Of a DNA stretch of 26,155 bases, positions 20,639-26,155 are shown one piece after another. Within the stretch, counting starts at the first letter, position 1. Every line of letters starts with the position of its first letter. Source of the stretch: CAZEFK01 sp964511405. GTDB taxonomy: Bacteria; Pseudomonadota; Alphaproteobacteria; Elsterales; Elsteraceae. A model generated the notes under the pieces. The model saw nothing but the letters and a program-made list of their open reading frames with translations, made no database searches and had not been told where the DNA came from. The translations under genes and the position numbers were made by a program. The DNA lies in NCBI GenBank assembly GCA_964511405.1, contig CAZEFK010000098.1:1-26155 (forward strand). Direction: 5' to 3'.

Positions 20639-21733
20639 ATGCAACCCGTGTCGATGACCGCGATCGGGCTGATGAGCGGCACGTCGCTGGACGGCATCGA
20701 CGCCGCCGTGATCGAGACGGACGGCGAGCGGGTCGGGCGGCTCGGCGGCTGGCTGACGGTGCCCTACACCGCGGGCCTGCGGCAGCGCCTGGCTGCGGTC
20801 GTCCACGATCCCGGGCGGGCCGAACATGATCCGCTGGCCGACCTCGACGCCGAGCTGGTGGCCGCCAATGCCGCTGCGGTCGAGGCCCTGCTGCGGCAAG
20901 AGGGCCTGCGTGCCGCCGATGTCGGCGTGGTCGGCTATCACGGCCAGACGGTGCTGCATCGGCCGGAGCGCCGCTTCACCCGGCAGCTCGGCGACGGCGC
21001 GGCGCTGCATCGGCGCCTGGGCATTCCCGTGGTCGACCGCTTCCGCCATGCCGATGTCGCCGCGGGCGGCGAGGGGGCGCCGCTGGCGCCGCTCTACCAT
21101 GCCGCCTTGGCCCGCGACCTGGACCCGCCGGTGGCGGTGCTCAATCTGGGCGGCGTCGGCAATGTCACCGTCATCGACGGCCCGTCCCTCGTCGCCTTCG
21201 ACACCGGGCCGGGCAATGCGCTGATCGACGACTGGATCCACCGCCACACCGGCGCTCGCTACGACGCCGACGGTGCCATCGCGGCGTCGGGCCAGGTCGA
21301 CGCCGAGCGCCTGGCGGCGCTGCTCGACCATGACTATTTCGCTCGGCCGGCGCCGAAGTCCCTGGACCGTAACGATTTTCCGGTGAGCCGGGTGGACGGG
21401 CTGGGACTGGCCGATGGCGCCGCCACCCTGGCCGCGTTCACCGTGCAATCGGTGGCCAGGGCGCGTGGCCTGCTGCCCCGGCCGCCGCGGCGTTGGCTGG
21501 TGACCGGCGGCGGCCGCCACAACCGCACCCTGATGGCCGGCCTGGCCGCGGCCCTGGGTGTGCCGGTCGAACCGGTCGAAGCCGTCGGCTGGCAAGGCGA
21601 TGCCCTGGAGGCACAGGCCTTCGCCTACCTGGCGGTGCGCAGCCTGCGCGGCCTGCCGCTCAGCCTGCCGACCACCACGGGCGCGCCGCGGCCCTTGACC
21701 GGCGGCGTGCTGCACGGCAAGCGGGCGGCATGA
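20639..21733 (+). CDS. anmK: Anhydro-N-acetylmuramic acid kinase
   Basis: The protein has 364 residues, the usual AnmK length. It converts 1,6-anhydroMurNAc from cell-wall turnover to MurNAc-6-phosphate with ATP. Motifs seen are the phosphate loop GLMSGTSLDGID (10-21), GYHGQTVLHRP, NLGGVGNVT, AFDTGPGNALIDDW, KSLDRNDF and VTGGGRHNRTL. The ATG at 20639 has GCGGAGG seven bases upstream; a second in-frame ATG at 20654 would leave a poorer site. The next gene overlaps by four bases (ATGA). No other recycling gene (ampG, nagZ, murU-type) is in the window. Confidence 0.96.
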   Translation: MQPVSMTAIGLMSGTSLDGIDAAVIETDGERVGRLGGWLTVPYTAGLRQRLAAVVHDPGRAEHDPLADLDAELVAANAAAVEALLRQEGLRAADVGVVGYHGQTVLHRPERRFTRQLGDGAALHRRLGIPVVDRFRHADVAAGGEGAPLAPLYHAALARDLDPPVAVLNLGGVGNVTVIDGPSLVAFDTGPGNALIDDWIHRHTGARYDADGAIAASGQVDAERLAALLDHDYFARPAPKSLDRNDFPVSRVDGLGLADGAATLAAFTVQSVARARGLLPRPPRRWLVTGGGRHNRTLMAGLAAALGVPVEPVEAVGWQGDALEAQAFAYLAVRSLRGLPLSLPTTTGAPRPLTGGVLHGKRAA

Positions 21734-22434
21734 CGATCAAACCAACGCTGCAGCGCTTCTCCGCGGCTGCCAACGACCGCCCGCCGCGCCACCTGGGCAC
21801 CCGCTACGACCGCCAGGGCCGGTTCCTGCCCGAGCCCGGCAATACCGTGGTCTGCCATCTGGTCGAAGGCTCGGCCACGGCCGCCGCGCTGGCCGGCGTG
21901 CGGACGCGCCTGATGGCGATGCCCGATGCCGCCTCGCTGGCCTTCACGCCGCTGCCCAGCCTGCACATGACCCTGTTCCAGGGCATCATCGAGTACCGCC
22001 GCGCGCAGCCCTACTGGCCGCCCGATGTCCCGGCCGATACCGCGATCGACACGATGACCGCGCTCTACCGGCGGCGGCTGGACGGCTTCCGGGGCTGCGG
22101 CCCGTTCCGCGTCAAGGCGATCGACGTGGTGCCGACTGGCGTGACCGTGGCCGGCGCGACGCCCGACGACGAGCGGTCCCTGGCGGCGTGGCGCGACGCC
22201 CTGTCGGAGCCGTTCGGCTACCGCCATCCCGATCACGACCGCTACGTGTTCCACATCACGCTGGCCTACATGATCGACTGGCTGCCCGAGGACCGCCTGC
22301 CGGCCTGGCAAGCGGTCCTGGACGAAAGCCTCGCAGTGCTGCGGCGGACGACCCCGGTGCTGGAGCTCCGGCCGCCGGCCTTCTGCCGCTTCGCGGACAT
22401 GTGCTGGTTCGAGGCGCTGCTGCCGCTCGGCTAG
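21730..22434 (+). CDS. DUF1868 protein of the 2H phosphoesterase superfamily
   Basis: The protein has 234 residues. It begins with YDRQGRFLPEPGNTVVCHL and contains the two HxT motifs that define the 2H superfamily, LHMTLFQG and FHITLAYM, the paired catalytic histidines of 2',3'-cyclic phosphoesterases and RNA ligase-like enzymes. DUF1868 members have no settled substrate. The start overlaps the anmK stop (ATGA), so the two are translationally coupled. The coupling suggests a linked but unknown role. The stop codon lies inside a 16-bp perfect palindrome. Confidence 0.85.
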   Translation: MTIKPTLQRFSAAANDRPPRHLGTRYDRQGRFLPEPGNTVVCHLVEGSATAAALAGVRTRLMAMPDAASLAFTPLPSLHMTLFQGIIEYRRAQPYWPPDVPADTAIDTMTALYRRRLDGFRGCGPFRVKAIDVVPTGVTVAGATPDDERSLAAWRDALSEPFGYRHPDHDRYVFHITLAYMIDWLPEDRLPAWQAVLDESLAVLRRTTPVLELRPPAFCRFADMCWFEALLPLG

Positions 22435-22486
22435 CCGAGCCGCCGCCGCATCCCCACCTCGTGGGATCGAGGCCGCCCCGGCGGCC
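22425..22486 (+). terminator. Three consecutive hairpins between the DUF1868 and LLM genes
   Basis: Three inverted repeats lie in 62 bp: GCTCGG-CTAG-CCGAGC at 22425-22440 (perfect, spanning the stop codon); ATCCCCAC-CTC-GTGGGAT at 22450-22467 (one bulged C); and GGCCGCC-CC-GGCGGCC at 22471-22486 (perfect). None has a T-run. Together they may terminate or attenuate transcription into the downstream gene, whose start is 22 bp past the last hairpin. The function is inferred. Confidence 0.45.
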
Positions 22487-22508
22487 GCCACGACGCGAGC
22501 CTTGCCCG

Positions 22509-23537
22509 ATGATCCCGTTCTCGGTTCTCGACCTGTCGCCGATCCCCCAGGGGGCGACCGCCGCCGATGCCTTCCGCAACAGCCGTGACTTGGCGCAGCA
22601 CGCCGAGGCGCTGGGCTTCCATCGCTACTGGCTGGCCGAGCACCACAACATGCCGGGCATCGCCAGCGCCGCCACCGCCCTGGTGATCGCCCATGTCGCG
22701 GCCGGCACCAGCCGGATCCGGGTCGGCTCGGGCGGCGTCATGCTGCCCAACCATGCGCCCCTGGTGATCGCCGAGCAGTTCGGGACCTTGGCGTCGCTCT
22801 ATCCCGACCGCATCGACCTGGGCCTCGGCCGCGCGCCGGGGACCGACATGGCGACGGCGCGGGCCCTGCGTCGCGACCTTGCCACCGCGGCCGAGCGCTT
22901 CCCCCAGGACGTGATCGAGCTCATGCGCTATTTCGAGCCGGCCGAACCCGGCCAGCGCATCCGGGCCGTGCCCGGCGCCGGGCTGCGCGTGCCGGTCTGG
23001 CTGCTGGGCTCCAGCCTGTACAGCGCGGAGCTGGCGGCCATGCTCGGGCTGCCCTTCGCCTTCGCCTCGCATTTCGCGCCCGACGACCTGCTGCCGGCGC
23101 TGGAGATCTATCGCGGCCGCTTCCAGCCCTCGGCGCAGCTGGACCGGCCCTATGCCATGGCCGGCGTGGTCGTGTGCGCCGCGGCCGACGATGCCACGGC
23201 GCGGGGGCTGTTCACCTCGCACCAGCAGCAGTTCATCAACCTGCGCCGCGGCACGCCCGGCCAGCTGCCGCCGCCGATCGACGACATCGACAGCTATGCC
23301 ACGCCGCCGGAGCGCGCCAACGTCGATCGGACCCTGCGCTACGCCGCGGTCGGCTCGCCCGCGACCGTCGAGCAGGCCTTGCGCGCCTTCCTGGACCTGA
23401 CCCAGGTCGACGAGCTGATGGTGACGTCGCAGATCTACGACCACGCGGCGCGGCGGGAGTCGTTTACGATTGCCGCCGCCGTGCGCGACCGGATTGCCGC
23501 CGGCCGGTCGAGCCCTCAGCGCCAGCAGCCGATCTGA
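22509..23537 (+). CDS. Luciferase-like (LLM) flavin-dependent oxidoreductase, MsnO8/YhbW type
   Basis: The protein has 342 residues. It opens FSVLDLSPIPQGATAADAF and continues RYWLAEHHNMPGIASAATA, VGSGGVMLPNHAPLVIAEQFGTL and RIDLGLGRAPGTD, the hallmark of luciferase family group 1 (TIGR03558, E. coli YhbW-like). The fold is a TIM barrel binding FMN. Physiological substrates are unknown for most members. There is no signal peptide. It is likely a separate unit from anmK because of the hairpins between them. The last 22 bp overlap the protease gene on the other strand. Confidence 0.93.
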   Translation: MIPFSVLDLSPIPQGATAADAFRNSRDLAQHAEALGFHRYWLAEHHNMPGIASAATALVIAHVAAGTSRIRVGSGGVMLPNHAPLVIAEQFGTLASLYPDRIDLGLGRAPGTDMATARALRRDLATAAERFPQDVIELMRYFEPAEPGQRIRAVPGAGLRVPVWLLGSSLYSAELAAMLGLPFAFASHFAPDDLLPALEIYRGRFQPSAQLDRPYAMAGVVVCAAADDATARGLFTSHQQQFINLRRGTPGQLPPPIDDIDSYATPPERANVDRTLRYAAVGSPATVEQALRAFLDLTQVDELMVTSQIYDHAARRESFTIAAAVRDRIAAGRSSPQRQQPI

Positions 23538-24289
23538 ACGACGAAACGGCGGGCCCTGTCGAGCAGCCCCGGCCCCGGGACCGGCGGCGCCCGGCTGCCG
23601 CGATAGGCGACGCCGTGGGCATCCAGGAAGCGGCGCAGCGTGTCGGCCGAGACCGCCAAACCGAGATCTTCGACCAGCCGTCCGGACGCCCGATAGACGG
23701 CAACGCTGTCGATCTTCTTCGACACGATCCCGACCACGTTGCCCGCCGGGTCGAGCACCGGGCTGCCGCTGTTCCCGAAATGTAGGGTGGCCCGCAGCGG
23801 AAAGGCCGGCCGGGTCGAGATCAGATCGGCCGGCCGCGCCGCCGCCGTCACCAGCACCGGTCGAATGGTCAGGCGACCGAGTTCGGGAAAGCCGACCACC
23901 GCCAAGCGGGCCGCATCGCTGTCCGACTCGGCGGGCGCCGGCACGGCGGCGGGGGCCGACGACGCCATGTCGCTGGTCAGCACGGCCAGATCAGCCGCCG
24001 CGTCGCGCCCGGTCGTGCGCGCCGGCGCCCAATCCGACCCGTCGGTCCGGCTGGTCACGGCGGCGCAGCCTTCGACCACGTGGTCGTTGGTCACGATCTC
24101 GTGGGCGGTCACATAGACCCCGGAGCCGGCGGCGGTCAGCCGTTTGTGCGCGACGATCGCCGGTTCGGGATGGGGGGCGAGGGCGCGTCGGATATAGGCC
24201 TCCCGCTCGACGGCCGGATCGCCGGCCGCGTGTGCGGCGGCGCTGGTCAAGACGAGCAGGGCGGCGAGGGTCGAGCCGCGGCGAGCCAT
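23516..24289 (-). CDS. Exported trypsin-like serine protease
   Basis: The protein has 257 residues from the ATG at 24287-24289, where a clean signal peptide begins (MARRGSTLAALLVLTSAAAHA, cleavage about residue 21). The catalytic triad is visible: H70 in TNDHVVEG, D100 in AADLAVL and S174 in FGNSGSPV. This is the DegP/V8-like arrangement, but no PDZ domain follows and the chain is short. It probably acts in the periplasm. The open frame continues upstream, but that part lacks conserved sequence. The substrate is unknown. It overlaps the 3' end of the LLM gene. Confidence 0.87.
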   Translation of the reverse strand: MARRGSTLAALLVLTSAAAHAAGDPAVEREAYIRRALAPHPEPAIVAHKRLTAAGSGVYVTAHEIVTNDHVVEGCAAVTSRTDGSDWAPARTTGRDAAADLAVLTSDMASSAPAAVPAPAESDSDAARLAVVGFPELGRLTIRPVLVTAAARPADLISTRPAFPLRATLHFGNSGSPVLDPAGNVVGIVSKKIDSVAVYRASGRLVEDLGLAVSADTLRRFLDAHGVAYRGSRAPPVPGPGLLDRARRFVVQIGCWR

Positions 24290-24445
24290 CGGTGCTCCGC
24301 TGCGCGAGAGACGGCCTCCCGACAACGCCAGGCCGGCGCCGACGTTGCGATTCCGGCGGGCCCGGCTCAAGCTGCCGTCCTCGATCCTTCGGCCGGGGAG
24401 GGCTGCGTCGGCATGAGACCACCTTGCCCCCGTGCCCCCTGGCAA

Positions 24446-24469
24446 GCCCTGCGGCCCGCGCCGCAGGGC
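24446..24469. repeat. GC-rich hairpin ahead of the MATE remnant
   Basis: The inverted repeat has 9-base arms (GCCCTGCGG / CCGCAGGGC) around CCCGCG. There is no T-run. It lies in the 200-bp stretch between the protease start and the truncated transporter, which otherwise holds no recognisable gene. It may be a stranded terminator. Confidence 0.4.
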
Positions 24470-24490
24470 GGGCCCACCGATCGTCGCTGA

Positions 24491-24787
24491 CGGATCTCGC
24501 GGACCTGCCTTGACCGGGCCGATGCGGCGGTGGCTTGCCTGCTGATCCTGGATGCGGTGCAGTCGGCCGCGGGCGGTGCCCTCAACGGCTTGCGCGATGC
24601 CAAGGGGCCGCTGCTGATCGCGGTTGCCGGAAGCTGGGGTGTGGGCGTCCCGGCCGGGCTGCTGCTGGCCGGGCGCGCGGCCGTGCCCGCCGCCGGCATG
24701 TGGTGGGGCCTGGCCCTCGGCACCGCGGCTGCTGCCGCGCTGTCGCTGGCGCGACTCTACTGGGCGCTGGCCCGCGTCACCTCTTGA
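24491..24787 (+). pseudogene. C-terminal remnant of a MATE-family efflux transporter
   Basis: The frame is open from 24491 to the TGA at 24785-24787 (98 codons) but has no credible start. AAVACLLILDAVQSAAGGALNGLRD followed by a hydrophobic VGVPAGLLLAG helix and GMWWGLALGTAAAAAL resembles the last two or three helices of NorM/MATE proteins, where LFQLFDGLQVVAAGALRGLKD-like sequence is typical. Full-length members have about 450 residues and 12 helices; the first three-quarters are missing. The preceding 200 bp shows no MATE-like sequence in any frame I could recognise. A GTG at 24530 could in principle start an 85-residue product, but a functional protein is unlikely. Confidence 0.6.
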
Positions 24788-24806
24788 CCATCGGGCAGCC
24801 GCCGTC
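24777..24806 (-). repeat. Direct repeat copy 1: displaced 3' end of a LivK-type gene
   Basis: These 30 bases match 25180-25209 at 28 positions in the same orientation. Read on the minus strand they encode DGGCPMVKR-stop, against DGGCPLVKK-stop at the end of the intact gene. No LivK-like coding precedes this copy on the minus strand; the DUF1640-like gene lies there instead. It overlaps the last 11 bases of the MATE remnant. Confidence 0.8.
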
Positions 24807-24816
24807 TGAACGCGGG

Positions 24817-25110
24817 CTACGGGTGCGATGGCGGCAAGTAGCGGATGGCTGCGAGCAGCACACCGGTGGCGACCACGATCATGCCGCTCAGCTTGATGGT
24901 CAGATCGCGGCGCAGGATCTCGATATCCGACTTCAACTCGGCCTTGACAACTTGCAGATCGCTCTTGACAGCTTGCAGATCGCCCTTGGTCGCGAGATCC
25001 GCCAACTGCGACTGCTGAGCCTCGCTGATGGCGTGGGCGACGGCCTCGGCCTGTTCCTGGGGCAAGCCGGCGGTCCGGAGGTCGCGTGCGGTCTTGAGTG
25101 TATCGATCAC
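24817..25110 (-). CDS. DUF1640-like coiled-coil membrane protein
   Basis: The protein has 97 residues from GTG 25110, preceded by GAGGAGTAGGA. The N-terminal helix MIDTLKTARDLRTAGLPQEQAEAVAHAI is typical of the DUF1640/CCDC90-like family. A heptad-repeat coiled coil follows (about 42-72, DLQAVKSDLQVVKAELKSD), then one C-terminal membrane helix (about 74-90). It should be a tail-anchored trimer or oligomer; the function of bacterial members is unknown. The gene contains a 21-bp tandem repeat at 24943-24984 that encodes two heptads. The base composition (about 62% GC by hand count over 24841-25180) is lower than its neighbours. It follows the LivK-type gene by 69 bp on the same strand. Confidence 0.75.
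   Translation of the reverse strand: MIDTLKTARDLRTAGLPQEQAEAVAHAISEAQQSQLADLATKGDLQAVKSDLQVVKAELKSDIEILRRDLTIKLSGMIVVATGVLLAAIRYLPPSHP
24943..24984. repeat. 21-bp tandem repeat encoding coiled-coil heptads
   Basis: Two 21-base units (24943-24963 and 24964-24984) differ at two positions. On the minus strand they encode DLQAVKS and DLQVVKA, one heptad each, so the coiled coil appears to have lengthened by in-frame duplication. Confidence 0.85.
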
Positions 25111-25179
25111 CGAGCGATCCTACTCCTCTTCCTCGGACAAATCAGGCTCTCCAACCTCCCTCCTCGATCATCTCGGCCG

Positions 25180-25209
25180 TCACTTCTTGACCAGCGGGCA
25201 GCCGCCGTC
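25180..25209 (-). repeat. Direct repeat copy 2: 3' end of the intact LivK-type gene
   Basis: This is the source copy of the 30-base repeat, encoding DGGCPLVKK-stop in place. Together with 24777-24806 it brackets the DUF1640-like gene; the repeat period is 403 bp. Confidence 0.8.
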
Positions 25210-26154
25210 GGCCAGCGGCCGGTACGCCTGGTCGCCGGGGACCGTTGCCAGCACCTTGTACAGGTCCCACTCGCCCTTGGATTCGGCGGGGGTCTTCACC
25301 TGCACCAGGTACATGTCGTGGACCATCCGGCCGTCCTCGCGGATATGGCCGTTGTGGGCGAACAGGTCGTTGACCGGAGTCGCCTTCATCTGGGCGATCA
25401 CCGCCTTGGCGGCGTCGGTGCCGATCGCCTGGATCGCCTTCAGGTAGTGCCCGACGACCGAGTAGACGCCGGCCTGGATCATGGTCGGCATGTGGCCCGC
25501 TTTGTCCAGGAAGCGCTTGGAGAAGGCGCGAGTCTGATCGTCCCGGTCCCAGATGAAGCCCTCGGTCATGATCATGCCCTGGGCCGCCTGCAGCCCGACG
25601 GCGTGAACGTCGGTGATCTGGAACAGCAGCGCGATCAGTTGCTGGCCGCCCTGCTGCAGGCCGAACTCGGCCGCCTGCTTGATCGCCGTCTGGGTGTCGC
25701 CGCCGGCATCGGCCAGCGCCACCACCTGCGCCTTGGAGGCCTGGGCCTGCAGCAGATATGACGAGAAGTCCTGCGTGTTCAGCGGATGGCGGACGCTGCC
25801 CAGGACCGTGCCGCCGGCCGTCTTGACCACCGCCGCGGCATCGCGCTGCAGGGCGTCGCCGAAGGCATAGTCGGCGGTCACGAAGAACCAGGCCTTGGCA
25901 CCGCGCTGGACCATGGCGGTGCCCGCGACCTTCGACAGGGCGTAGGTGTCGTAGGTCCACATGATGCCGTTGGGCGAGCACTGGGTGCCGGTCAGGTCCG
26001 ACGAGCCCGGGCCGGACATCAGGAACACCTTGTCCTTCTCGCGCGTGACCTGCTGCACCGCCAGGGCCACCGACGAGGTCGGCACGTCGACGATGGCGTC
26101 GACCTTGTCCTGGTCGTACCACTGCCGGGCGATGCTGGCGCCGATGTCGGTTTG
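25180..26154 (-). CDS. LivK-type ABC transporter solute-binding protein, C-terminal part (runs off the right edge)
   Basis: There are 324 codons plus a stop; the signal peptide and first part of lobe 1 lie beyond the window. The fold is the type 1 periplasmic-binding (Peripla_BP_6) type used for branched-chain amino acids, amides and aromatic acids. Visible segments are DAIVDVPTSSVALAVQQV, GPGSSDLTGTQCSPNGIMWTYDTYALS, WFFVTADYAFGDALQRD, ALADAGGDTQTAIKQAAEFG and the C-terminal YRPLADGGCPLVKK. The ligand is not deducible. The last 30 bases are duplicated at 24777-24806. Confidence 0.92.
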   Translation of the reverse strand, partial: QTDIGASIARQWYDQDKVDAIVDVPTSSVALAVQQVTREKDKVFLMSGPGSSDLTGTQCSPNGIMWTYDTYALSKVAGTAMVQRGAKAWFFVTADYAFGDALQRDAAAVVKTAGGTVLGSVRHPLNTQDFSSYLLQAQASKAQVVALADAGGDTQTAIKQAAEFGLQQGGQQLIALLFQITDVHAVGLQAAQGMIMTEGFIWDRDDQTRAFSKRFLDKAGHMPTMIQAGVYSVVGHYLKAIQAIGTDAAKAVIAQMKATPVNDLFAHNGHIREDGRMVHDMYLVQVKTPAESKGEWDLYKVLATVPGDQAYRPLADGGCPLVKK

Positions 26155-26155
26155 A

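Noticed and set aside
25142..25179. Tiny frame (MIEEGGWRA) directly after the LivK-type stop
   Set aside because: Nine codons with no support; more likely leader sequence of the DUF1640-like gene.

Overview
The window is about 70% GC, with genes tightly packed on both strands. It has the look of a chromosomal segment from an environmental alphaproteobacterium, most likely Rhodospirillales-like. That placement is inferred from the base composition and from the families present: PAS_5, DUF4170, DUF3422, DUF3833, a ScfR/RamB-type regulator beside isocitrate lyase, and several solute-binding proteins. No rRNA, tRNA, CRISPR array, prophage or intact insertion sequence was recognised. Ten Ns at 652-661 mark an assembly gap, so the linkage between the first gene and the rest is only as good as the scaffolding.

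Layout, left to right. 1-486 (-) is the N-terminal part of methylmalonate-semialdehyde dehydrogenase. 684-2832 (+) is an OmpR-type response regulator and its sensor kinase. 2880-3566 (+) is a glutathione S-transferase, convergent with a SAM methyltransferase (3548-4288, -). An exported alpha-carbonic anhydrase (4372-5136, +) abuts an orphan PhnD-like binding protein (5137-5958, -). That gene is divergent from a lysine 2,3-aminomutase/EpmB-type radical SAM enzyme (6041-7096, +), which converges on a PAS_5 protein (7112-7666, -). The glyoxylate-shunt locus follows: aceA and a DUF4170 gene on the minus strand, closed by a hairpin terminator. The divergent ScfR-type regulator lies across a 157-bp control region that contains a near-consensus promoter overlapped by palindromes. 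Next come a DUF3422 membrane protein (+) and an SDR dehydrogenase (-), tail to tail.

13194-19716 (+) is the largest co-directional block: a DUF3833 lipoprotein, a creatininase-family hydrolase, then a complete peptide-type (DppABC-like) importer with solute-binding protein, two permeases and a fused double ATPase. Most junctions are four-base stop/start overlaps, so translation is probably coupled. The block may import and hydrolyse an amide-containing or peptide-like compound, but the substrate cannot be read from the sequence. A double-domain GNAT acetyltransferase (-) is divergent from anmK (+, murein recycling), which overlaps a DUF1868 2H-phosphoesterase gene. Three small hairpins separate that pair from a luciferase-like flavin oxidoreductase, which overlaps a periplasmic trypsin-like protease on the other strand.

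The right end shows signs of rearrangement. There is a 5'-truncated MATE transporter remnant, then a small DUF1640-like coiled-coil membrane protein in a lower-GC patch, then the C-terminal part of a LivK-type binding protein running off the window. The last 30 bases of the LivK-type gene, including its stop codon, recur 403 bp away at the end of the MATE remnant. The DUF1640-like gene is therefore bracketed by direct repeats. All six intact convergent gene pairs abut, overlap or lie within 15 bp, which is a striking feature of the whole window. No complete new defence or biosynthetic system was identified. The best leads are the repeat-flanked DUF1640-like gene, the aceA-DUF4170-ScfR locus and the DUF3833-creatininase-importer block.
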